Shown: positions 6,826-13,473, counted from the first letter of the stretch. The stretch: DNA of 13,533 nucleotides from Sulfurimonas sp. (GCA_021157485.1 JAGGWO010000033.1:1-13533), one strand, 5' to 3'. Notes: a model not told the origin generated them from the sequence alone. Numbers and translations are program-made.

Positions 6826-8672
6826 ATTGCACCTCCACTAATAAGGATTACAAGTAGGATAAGTAGTCCAATAATCATAGCACCAGAATTGTCTCCAGCA
6901 TAGCCACTATGAGTTTTTCCAAATAGTCTATATATTTTTTGAGTGAGTGTTTTTACACCATTAACACTTGCATCAACAAGGTTGGTATCTATCCAGTTAA
7001 TTGTTTTTGCTCCAGCGCCAACTACAACTTCACGAGAGAAATAATGTATAAAGAATTCAACATAGTAACCATTGAAAAGTACTTTATGAATGGCTTTCAT
7101 TAGAGGTTGAGAGGCTACTTTTTTTGTAATATCTAATCGTTTTACATAGTACATATAGATAATAAATGCTACAAATACAATAGCGCTCAATAGAGAGACT
7201 AAAACATACTCTACATGAGGTTCTTCATAAACTTTACCAGAGACTAACTTTGCAATATCGTCTTGAAAAAATCCAAGAGTTAAAGTAGTAATGGCCATAA
7301 TAGCCAAAGGTAAAGTTATCCAAAAAAATGACGGTGTTTTCACTTTTTCAAATAGTTCTTTATCTCTACTTTCTCCTGCAAATGTTAAAAACCAAACTCT
7401 TGAAATGTAAGCAACAGAGAGTACTCCTGCAATAATTGTTAGTGTTGAAATAAGCCCATTAGTCTGAGGGTTTAGCAGTGTTGTCGCTATGATTGCATCT
7501 TTTGAGTAAAAACCACTAAATGGAGGTATTCCACTTAAGCTCAATGCACCTAGTCCCATAAATATAGCTACACCTATCATCTTTTTAGAGAAACCACCAA
7601 AACGCCATAAATCTTTGACATGTGAAGCTGACATTATGATAGCACCAGCACTTAAAAATAGAAGTGCTTTAAAAACAGCATGATTAACTAAATGACTCAT
7701 ACCGGCAGCTAGACTCCCCGCACCAAGACCAATAAAAGCGAGTGATAAATGTGACATAGTTGAATAGGCTAGAACTTTTTTAAGCTCATTTTGAACGAGT
7801 GCTGAAGTGGCACCAATAAATGCACTGATAGCTCCAAAAACAGCTACAATAATCAGTGCTTCACCCGCCACATAAAAGTCAAACAGTCTTGCTACAATAT
7901 AAATACCACTATTTACCATAGTAGCACCATGAATAAGTGCCGAAACTGTGGTTGGACCTTCCATTGCTCTCATCAACCATGGAAAAAGTGGAAATTGACC
8001 AGACTTTCCAATAGCAGCAATAAAGATAAAAATTGAGATAATATAAATCATATCTTTATCTATCATACCGCTAGTAGCCATAGTATTTAAGTTTACTAAA
8101 TCTAGTGAACCACTTGTATAAAATAGAAGTCCAATGGCCCCAAAAAGAAAAATATCTCCAAAGCGTGTAAATAGAAATGCGCTCATACCAGCATCAGCAG
8201 GCTCTTTTGACTCATGCCAAAAAGAGATAAGAAGATAAGAAGCAAGTCCCATAAATTCCCATCCTGTAAAAAGTGAAATCATATCTTTAGCACTTACTAA
8301 TAAAATCATGCCACCGATAAAAAAGAGTACTTTTGCATAATAACGTGCTTGAGATGGATCTTTTTTCATATAATCATGAGCAAAGTGGATATCTAGAAAT
8401 CCAAGCCCTGTTGCTATTAAAAGCATAACAAGGGAGAGTTCATCTATATATATTCCAAATGGGATAGTAAAGTTTCCTAAAGTAAACCAAGTCATTGGAA
8501 TATCAATAGGCTCATTAAATCCCATAAAAAGTTTTAAAGTGATTAAGAATAGAGCTAAACCGATAATCTCTGCAATCCAAAACGCAAGCTTAGAATTAAT
8601 TTTTCCTAAAATAAAGGCAATTACTGCACCAAACATTGGTAAAAGAAGAAGTGTTAAGGCTAAATTTTGCAT
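6822..8672 (-). CDS. nuoL: Complex I distal antiporter-like subunit NuoL
   Basis: This 616-residue subunit has the same length as E. coli NuoL. Conserved channel residues are E139 in FTGWEFMGLASYLLI, K223 and the following segment GKSGQFPLFPWLMRAMEGP (222-240), H248 in ALIHGATMVNSGIYI, K298/K299, H331 and K335 in NHAVFKALLF, and K391-D392 in SGFYSKD at TM12. The C-terminal ~100 residues hold the amphipathic lateral helix followed by the anchoring helix that ends in ILLVILISGGAM, so the long arm that braces NuoM and NuoN is present. ATG shares one base with the nuoK stop (TAATG). The Shine-Dalgarno is weak, and translation probably depends on re-initiation. It should form the tip of the membrane arm. 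Confidence 0.97.
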   Translation of the reverse strand: MQNLALTLLLLPMFGAVIAFILGKINSKLAFWIAEIIGLALFLITLKLFMGFNEPIDIPMTWFTLGNFTIPFGIYIDELSLVMLLIATGLGFLDIHFAHDYMKKDPSQARYYAKVLFFIGGMILLVSAKDMISLFTGWEFMGLASYLLISFWHESKEPADAGMSAFLFTRFGDIFLFGAIGLLFYTSGSLDLVNLNTMATSGMIDKDMIYIISIFIFIAAIGKSGQFPLFPWLMRAMEGPTTVSALIHGATMVNSGIYIVARLFDFYVAGEALIIVAVFGAISAFIGATSALVQNELKKVLAYSTMSHLSLAFIGLGAGSLAAGMSHLVNHAVFKALLFLSAGAIIMSASHVKDLWRFGGFSKKMIGVAIFMGLGALSLSGIPPFSGFYSKDAIIATTLLNPQTNGLISTLTIIAGVLSVAYISRVWFLTFAGESRDKELFEKVKTPSFFWITLPLAIMAITTLTLGFFQDDIAKLVSGKVYEEPHVEYVLVSLLSAIVFVAFIIYMYYVKRLDITKKVASQPLMKAIHKVLFNGYYVEFFIHYFSREVVVGAGAKTINWIDTNLVDASVNGVKTLTQKIYRLFGKTHSGYAGDNSGAMIIGLLILLVILISGGAM

Positions 8673-8968
8673 TATACTTTCTCTGAGTTTAGCTCATCTG
8701 GGCTAACTACTTTTGTAATTTTGTTTGCTGCTGCAAAGATAAGTAAACCAGCTGCTGCTTCAAGTGTTGCTATGATAATTATCATGTAGGCAAGTACTAT
8801 GTTTTGTGTCATTCCCAAATAGTGTGCTGTGATAGCTAACATCAAGATAATACTGTTTAAAAGCATCTCCATTGAGAAAAAGATACGAAGAAAATCTCTA
8901 CGTGAGCTTACACCGTAAAGACCAAGTGCAAAAAGTCCAAAGGCAAAAATCATTTGAGTCTCAAACAT
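8672..8968 (-). CDS. nuoK: Complex I membrane subunit NuoK
   Basis: This 98-residue protein has three membrane helices, the standard length and topology for NuoK (Nqo11/ND4L). The two buried glutamates essential for proton transfer are present: E34 in SMEMLLNSI and E70 in IATLEAAAGL. The C-terminal tail (SPDELNSEKV) is slightly longer than usual. The start ATG overlaps the end of nuoJ by 8 bases and has GGAG 4 bases upstream on the coding strand. The stop shares a base with the nuoL start. It links the NuoH/A/J proton path with NuoN. Confidence 0.96.
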   Translation of the reverse strand: MFETQMIFAFGLFALGLYGVSSRRDFLRIFFSMEMLLNSIILMLAITAHYLGMTQNIVLAYMIIIIATLEAAAGLLIFAAANKITKVVSPDELNSEKV

Positions 8969-9434
8969 TTTTACTCCTTCTCGCTTTTAGTACACCACTC
9001 ATCTTTATCGTCCCATAGAGTAAAGAGCTTCCAATAAGTGCAAAAATAATTACAAAATCACTGTATTGTGCACTAAAGAGATTAATATCTTCTGTTTTTG
9101 AGGTGGCAACCAGAGTTAAAGTATCTGCATGTTTCATAAACAAAACTACCAAAGCGACAAAAACTAAAAAGGCAGAAAAAGCTGACCAAGGTCTCATCTT
9201 TGCTTGAGGATACTCAGTGCCTATAATCGTGACACCAAAAAGCATAAGTACCATAATACCACCTGTATAGATAAAAATTTGAAAAAGTCCTAAAAGTTTT
9301 GCATCAAGATTTATGTAGTAAAGCCCTAAAACAAACATCATCAGTATAAAGCTGATGATAGAAGGTACAGTTTTTTTAATAACCAAAGAGCCAACTGCTA
9401 AAAGCAGTGCTAAGCTAAGTAAAATTATATTCAC
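8961..9434 (-). CDS. nuoJ: Complex I membrane subunit NuoJ
   Basis: This 157-residue subunit has about five membrane helices. The family signature of TM3 is visible: LLGLFQIFIYTGGIMVLMLFG (48-67), containing the glycine-rich pi-bulge after Y56 that changes shape during the catalytic cycle. It is a little shorter than E. coli NuoJ; the loss is at the C-terminus. The start is GTG, overlapping the nuoI stop as GTGA, with AAGGAG 7 bases upstream (plus-strand 9442-9447). Its 3' end overlaps nuoK by 8 bases. Confidence 0.95.
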   Translation of the reverse strand: MNIILLSLALLLAVGSLVIKKTVPSIISFILMMFVLGLYYINLDAKLLGLFQIFIYTGGIMVLMLFGVTIIGTEYPQAKMRPWSAFSAFLVFVALVVLFMKHADTLTLVATSKTEDINLFSAQYSDFVIIFALIGSSLLYGTIKMSGVLKARRSKNV

Positions 9435-9967
9435 TCTAAAACTCCTTTATTAAAGTCAGGCAAGAGACTCTCTTCTTTTTTCTTTGCCTCTGCTTCAGCG
9501 GCTTTTTTCTTTGCTGCTAACTCTTTTTTTACTCTGGTAGCTTCTTCTTCTAAACGTGAGTCAATGTAACTTTTAGGTATGTCAACATTGACCCAAAAAT
9601 TATCTTGGTCCTCATGCCAACCACCGCTAAGCATGTCATATCTACCACCACTAAGAATGATTGATTTTTCAGGTTTTGTAGGACAAACATCCTCACAAAG
9701 TCCACAAAATACGCAGACTGATAGATTTACTTCAGGAACAATATTTTGCTTTTTAAAAGGCAACTCTTTCATTGTGATTGCATTTGTTGGACATATCTTG
9801 TTACAAGAGTCACAGCCTATACAAGTCTCATAATTAACTCTATGTTTCCCTCTATAGCGAGATGGATGATGCATAGGCTCAAACCTTACATCTTTTACCG
9901 CAGGGCTCTTAGTCATAAGTGCTTTTGCAACGCGTATAGTTCTTTTTACAATCTCTATAACTATCAT
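9431..9967 (-). CDS. nuoI: Complex I two-[4Fe-4S] ferredoxin-like subunit NuoI
   Basis: This 178-residue peripheral subunit carries the N6a and N6b clusters. Two complete CxxCxxCxxxCP motifs are present: C49, C52, C55, C59 and C85, C88, C91, C95. An amphipathic N-terminus anchors it at the membrane. Residues 139-165 form a charged helix rich in Lys, Ala and Glu, followed by a short tail; this extension is longer than in minimal NuoI. The ATG lies one base after the nuoH stop, with GGGAG 6 bases upstream inside nuoH. As there is no NuoG in this operon, NuoI would be the entry point for electrons to the enzyme, passing them to N2 in NuoB. A ferredoxin or flavodoxin docking on NuoI is therefore a reasonable inference. 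Confidence 0.96.
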   Translation of the reverse strand: MIVIEIVKRTIRVAKALMTKSPAVKDVRFEPMHHPSRYRGKHRVNYETCIGCDSCNKICPTNAITMKELPFKKQNIVPEVNLSVCVFCGLCEDVCPTKPEKSIILSGGRYDMLSGGWHEDQDNFWVNVDIPKSYIDSRLEEEATRVKKELAAKKKAAEAEAKKKEESLLPDFNKGVLE

Positions 9968-9968
9968 C

Positions 9969-10925
9969 CTAAGCTCCCATAAAAAATAGTGATTTAGCTA
10001 AAAGTACCCAAGCTAAATTTATTAATGTGATTGGAACCATATATTTCCAAGAAAATCTAAGCATCTGTGCCATAGTTATACGAGGTGTAGCTGCACGAAG
10101 TGTCATCATAAACATAGCAATTAAGATCATCTTTATAAAAAAGAAGAAGTAGCTATCAAAGAGTAAACCTTTATATGCTCCTAAAAATAGTGTTGTTGCC
10201 CCTGCAAAAACTGCCATAAACTCTGCAAACTCGGCTATCTTTAGTAAAAAGTAGTTTGTTCCACTATATTCTGTATAAAATCCATAAACAATCTCTTGTT
10301 CTGCATCTGGAATATTAAAAGGTGGCTGTTCAAGCAGACCTAAAAGAGCAATAAAGTAGAGTATGAAACCTGGCAGTAAAATTAAAAAACTAAACCATGT
10401 GCTACTCTCTACGATACTTGTTAAATTCATAGTTCCAAAAAGAAGTCCTGGTGAAAGTGCTGCTAGAAAGAATGAAGTTTCCATAGAGATAGACTGTGTT
10501 AAAATTCTAACACCACCTAAAAATGAGTATTTGTTGTTTGAACCAAAACCAGTTAAGAAAAGTAAAAATGGCTCAATTCCTATGAGAACAACTAAGGCTA
10601 GTAAACCATAATCACTTCCCACAACAATAAAACCATCACTCCATGGAATAAATGCAGAGGGTAACATAGCTATAATAAGTGCAAGTGGTGGCATAATAGA
10701 GAAAAGATAAGGATTTACACCATCTGGAGTAATACTCTCTTTTGTAAGAAGCTTAGAAAAATCAAATAGTGTTTGATAACTTCCTGCAATACCGTTAAAC
10801 TTGGGTCCTACACGTTTATGTAGTGTCGCCATGAATTTTCTAAAAAACCAAAAAAGTCCAACTGCCCAAATTAGAGCATATAAGAGCCCAGGAAAAACAA
10901 CAGCTTGTGTGATTGTTTGCATCAT
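9969..10925 (-). CDS. nuoH: Complex I membrane subunit NuoH with altered quinone-cavity signature
   Basis: This 318-residue subunit with about eight membrane helices is clearly NuoH (Nqo8/ND1). It has KRVGPKFNGIAG (37-48), FSKLLTKE (56-63), the FYTEYSG motif (216-222), and RAATPRITMAQMLRFSWK (277-294). The cavity-lining loop is atypical. Canonical NuoH reads LAETNRxPFDxPEAExELV; here the segment is LGLLEQPPFNIPDAEQEIV (195-213). The Glu of ETNR, its Arg and the Asp of PFD are thus replaced by Leu, Gln and Asn. The later DQ pair (PRxRxDQLM) is also AQ. The ATG overlaps the nuoCD stop as ATGA, and a second in-frame ATG follows immediately. NuoH connects the N2/quinone site with the proton path of the membrane arm. 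The changes suggest the cavity chemistry differs from ordinary menaquinone reduction. Confidence 0.95.
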   Translation of the reverse strand: MMQTITQAVVFPGLLYALIWAVGLFWFFRKFMATLHKRVGPKFNGIAGSYQTLFDFSKLLTKESITPDGVNPYLFSIMPPLALIIAMLPSAFIPWSDGFIVVGSDYGLLALVVLIGIEPFLLFLTGFGSNNKYSFLGGVRILTQSISMETSFFLAALSPGLLFGTMNLTSIVESSTWFSFLILLPGFILYFIALLGLLEQPPFNIPDAEQEIVYGFYTEYSGTNYFLLKIAEFAEFMAVFAGATTLFLGAYKGLLFDSYFFFFIKMILIAMFMMTLRAATPRITMAQMLRFSWKYMVPITLINLAWVLLAKSLFFMGA

Positions 10926-12565
10926 CTATCCAAATCCCCCTGACAGATATAGAGACTACCAAAGATAAGAGGAATATCTGAAAGTGTTTGACCTTGAAGT
11001 AGGTGGTCTAGCATCATAGTATGATTAAAACTTGGTGCACGGATCTTAAGTCTATATGGAGTTTTTGCTTTCTCTTGTGTAACAAGGTGCATAAGAACTT
11101 CACCTCTTGCCCACTCAACACGAGAGATAGCTTCACCTTTTGGAAGTTTTTTAGGAACTTTAACCATATGGTCTTTAGTTGGATTCATCTCACCGGAGGC
11201 TACATTTTCTTCTATCTTCTTTTTAGCTTTTTTTATAATATTAACAGATTGTTTGAGCTCATGAAATAGCATCTCAAATCTGTCCTTAGCACTTCCATCT
11301 TTTTGTATAATATAATCTAAATCTAATTCAGCATAAGCAGCGTAAGGTTCATCTATACGGATATCAGTTTTAACTCCACTAGCTCTAGCAACTATACCTG
11401 AGAGTCCAAACTCATGTATCTCTTGTGCTGATAATACACCAACATCTACAGCACGAAGTTTCATGGTTGGATTTTTAACAAAAATAGCTTCGACTTCACC
11501 AATAGAGCTGTCAAACTTTTCAATGGCTAGTTGCAATTCGTTGAACATAGCCATATCAAGACCATAACGAACACCACCTGGTTCAACAGAGGCAGTTGCA
11601 ATCCTAGCACCAGAATAGGACTCCAAAAAGTCTAAGAAAAATTCTCTTGTATCCATATTCCACATAGCAAGTGTATGGAGCCCCATATTGTTAAAAAACA
11701 TTCCAAGGCCCATAAAGTGTGAAGAGACACGAGCAACTTCACCAAGTAGTACGCGCATCCAAGATGCAAAAGGTGTTATTTTAACATCTGCTATCTCCTC
11801 AACAGCCATAGCATAAGCTGTCATTGAGTTTATGTTGTCCATAAAGCAGAGTCTTTCAACTGAAACAATAGCCCCTATAAAGTCTTTTTTTGTAATAAGA
11901 TGTTCTAAGGCTCTCCAAACATAACCAATATCAGGGTCAATCCCAATAATATCTTCACCATCACAATGAACTCTTAGGCGAATAGGTCCACTTGCAGGGT
12001 GTGTTGGTCCCCAGTTTAAAATTGTTTCAGAGGAGTCTGTATCTAAATCAACTTCATTCTCAGCTTGTTCTTTTTTAAAGGCATCTACGATAGTCTGAAC
12101 ATTAGTAAGGTTGTCTTTCTCATGAGCCTCCCAATCAAAATCTTTTCTAAAAGGGGATTTACCTGTAAAATCTTCACTTTTAATAATATCTCTTAAGTCA
12201 GGATGATTTAAAAAGTCAACACCAAACATGGAGTAGGCTTCTCTCTCATGCCAGTTAGCACTAGGGAATATTGGTGTCAATGATTCAATATTACATGTTT
12301 CACTCTCACGAGGTAAATCAAGTTTAAGCCAAAGATTTCTTTTTGTATCTAAGTCCTCAAAGAAGTAGTTTATCTCCATGATATTATCTTCTAAAAAGTC
12401 TGTTGGTGAAACTGTACTTAAAGAGCGAAGTCCATTCTCTTTTAATTTTTTGGCTACTGAAAGTAAATCATCTTTAGAATTTAGTTTTGCTTTTACCCAG
12501 ACCTTTTTATAGTCCTCTACAAATTCACAATCAAAACTGTTTAAAATATCTTTTATACTTTGCAT
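10922..12565 (-). CDS. nuoCD: Fused NuoC-NuoD subunit with CxxD motifs at the [NiFe] ligand positions
   Basis: This 547-residue fusion has NuoC at about 1-145 (SANWHEREAYSMFGVDF, the HPDLR block, FRKDFDW 139-145), a linker, and NuoD at about 183-547. ATG at 12565 is preferred over an in-frame TTG 21 bases upstream, because it shares a base with the nuoB stop (TAATG) and has GGAG 5 bases upstream. NuoD is recognisable from NWGPTHP (184-190), GYVWRALEHL, SGARIATASVEPGGVR and PYRLKIRAPSF. Three positions are unusual. The loop after GPxHP lacks the second histidine. The segment SVERLCFMDN has C240 and D243 where hydrogenases have CxxC and complex I usually has RLDY. The C-terminus reads SLYICQGDLDR, with C541 and D544, instead of SLDPVxGxVDR or hydrogenase DPCxxCTDR. 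It is a relative of complex I, but catalysis may differ. Confidence 0.95.
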   Translation of the reverse strand: MQSIKDILNSFDCEFVEDYKKVWVKAKLNSKDDLLSVAKKLKENGLRSLSTVSPTDFLEDNIMEINYFFEDLDTKRNLWLKLDLPRESETCNIESLTPIFPSANWHEREAYSMFGVDFLNHPDLRDIIKSEDFTGKSPFRKDFDWEAHEKDNLTNVQTIVDAFKKEQAENEVDLDTDSSETILNWGPTHPASGPIRLRVHCDGEDIIGIDPDIGYVWRALEHLITKKDFIGAIVSVERLCFMDNINSMTAYAMAVEEIADVKITPFASWMRVLLGEVARVSSHFMGLGMFFNNMGLHTLAMWNMDTREFFLDFLESYSGARIATASVEPGGVRYGLDMAMFNELQLAIEKFDSSIGEVEAIFVKNPTMKLRAVDVGVLSAQEIHEFGLSGIVARASGVKTDIRIDEPYAAYAELDLDYIIQKDGSAKDRFEMLFHELKQSVNIIKKAKKKIEENVASGEMNPTKDHMVKVPKKLPKGEAISRVEWARGEVLMHLVTQEKAKTPYRLKIRAPSFNHTMMLDHLLQGQTLSDIPLIFGSLYICQGDLDR

Positions 12566-13038
12566 TAGAACTCCATCTCTTGCCAAAGTCCACCTTGTGA
12601 TGCTGCGCTGGGGATACCCTCTTTTATTTTTCTCTTTACCTCTTCAAGCCCTTCTATTATAGCTTCAGGTTTAGGAGGACATCCAGCTATAAATACATCA
12701 GCTGGTAAAATTTCTGTAGGGTTTTTTATAACTGAGAGTGAGTCATTGTATGGTCCACCATCAAAGGAACACGCACCCAAAGCTACAATATACTTAGGTT
12801 CTGGCATCTGTGCATAGGTTCTTAAAAGTGCAGGTAATATCTTTTTACTGACCAAACCTGTAATCATTAAAACGTCAGCTTGACGAGGAGTTGGGGTTGG
12901 TAAATATCCATATCTCTCCCAATCATATCGAGGACCCATAGCCGCAGCCATCTCTAAAGAACAGCAGCCTGTACAAAAGTGTGCCATCCAAAGAGATTCA
13001 CTCTTGGCATAATCAAAAAAATCAAGAATTTTTAACAT
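12565..13038 (-). CDS. nuoB: Complex I N2-cluster subunit NuoB
   Basis: This 157-residue peripheral subunit carries the N2 [4Fe-4S] cluster, the last iron-sulfur step before the catalytic cavity. The N2 ligands are the tandem cysteines C25-C26, C90 in GACSFDGG, and C120 in GCPPKPEA. TPTPRQADVLMITG (48-61) and QMPEPKYIVALG (77-88) are the usual NuoB blocks. The tandem pair lies in HFCTGCCSLEM, which adds C22 three residues before C25. Canonical NuoB reads LACCAVEM with no such cysteine, and the CTGCC wording is reminiscent of hydrogenase small subunits. The segment GGPYNDSLSV replaces the usual GGxYxxSYSV. The ATG overlaps nuoA by 17 bases, with AAGGA about 9 bases upstream. Confidence 0.95.
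   Translation of the reverse strand: MLKILDFFDYAKSESLWMAHFCTGCCSLEMAAAMGPRYDWERYGYLPTPTPRQADVLMITGLVSKKILPALLRTYAQMPEPKYIVALGACSFDGGPYNDSLSVIKNPTEILPADVFIAGCPPKPEAIIEGLEEVKRKIKEGIPSAASQGGLWQEMEF
12571..12574 (-). promoter_or_regulatory. Ribosome binding site deciding the nuoCD start
   Basis: GGAG on the minus strand lies 5 bases before the ATG at 12565-12563, within the last codons of nuoB. It favours that ATG over the upstream in-frame TTG (12586), which would overlap nuoB by 22 bases and begin before any conserved NuoC sequence. Confidence 0.65.
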
Positions 13039-13375
13039 CTAGTTCTATCCTTTGGTGCTCTCTCATTGCTAATGTAATTGCAAGAGCTATGATAATTGCA
13101 AAAAGTGATGCCATTATTAAAGAGTGTTTATCTGTGGCGTAAACAAAAAGTACAAAAAACAGACCTGTCATGTCAGCAACTATAAACATAATGGCATAAA
13201 TAAAGAAGCCAAAATTTGCTTTTTTTGGAGTTGAGGAACTTGCTGGAAGTCCACACTCAAAGTGTTCATTTTTTATGCCACCTGGTTTATATGGTGCAAG
13301 TGAAATTCCAAGTAAATAAAGTAAAAAAACTGAAATTGAAACAGCGACTGTATATATTATAAATGTATCAATCAT
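13022..13375 (-). CDS. nuoA: Complex I membrane subunit NuoA
   Basis: This 117-residue subunit has three membrane helices and is the first gene of the operon. The long first loop contains the family motif FECGLP (39-44) with C41, equivalent to the cysteine loop of ND3/Nqo7. The second helix begins GFFIYAIMFIVADMTGLFF (56-74). Canonical NuoA has FDVExxFL at its end; here D68 remains but the glutamate position is T70. The start at ATG 13375 is chosen over a TTG 69 bases upstream, because AAGG lies 6 bases before it and the membrane helix starts immediately, as in other NuoA proteins. The extra 23 residues of the longer reading (many K, R, Y) look like untranslated leader. The C-terminal tail is charged (REHQRIELDVKNS). 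Confidence 0.93.
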   Translation of the reverse strand: MIDTFIIYTVAVSISVFLLYLLGISLAPYKPGGIKNEHFECGLPASSSTPKKANFGFFIYAIMFIVADMTGLFFVLFVYATDKHSLIMASLFAIIIALAITLAMREHQRIELDVKNS

Positions 13376-13381
13376 TTCATA

Positions 13382-13385
13382 CCTT
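13382..13385 (-). promoter_or_regulatory. Ribosome binding site deciding the nuoA start
   Basis: AAGG on the minus strand lies 6 bases before the ATG at 13375-13373. Another ATG five bases further upstream is out of frame and meets a stop after one codon, so it cannot be the start of nuoA. Confidence 0.55.
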
Positions 13386-13429
13386 GTTTTGCAATATTTA
13401 TCTTCTATAAGCTTATTTCTAGATAGATA

Positions 13430-13435
13430 AGTATA
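13430..13435 (-). promoter_or_regulatory. Candidate -10 box for the nuo operon
   Basis: TATACT on the minus strand is placed to start transcription near 13423, giving a leader of about 48 bases before nuoA. No clear -35 is visible, which is normal for Campylobacterota. Other AT-rich hexamers in the 13395-13460 stretch could serve instead, so the exact site is uncertain. Confidence 0.3.
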
Positions 13436-13473
13436 CACAGACAAACTTCATTCTTATTTATAAGCTCTAGTTT

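Noticed and set aside
9579..9982. Plus-strand reading frames opposite nuoI
   Set aside because: They lie antisense to the double ferredoxin motif of nuoI; their Cys and Gln content is a shadow of that gene.
10922..12565. A true group 4 [NiFe] hydrogenase large subunit
   Set aside because: Both CxxC motifs have only one cysteine, there is an N-terminal NuoC domain, and the overall sequence and operon order are those of complex I. No hydrogenase maturation genes are in the window.
12566..12586. TTG start for nuoCD 21 bases upstream of the ATG
   Set aside because: It would overlap nuoB further and add seven non-conserved residues. The ATG has a better Shine-Dalgarno and the TAATG coupling.
13376..13444. 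N-terminal extension of nuoA from a TTG
   Set aside because: The added 23 residues are charged, unlike any NuoA N-terminus, and the internal ATG has a good AAGG. The region also contains the likely promoter.
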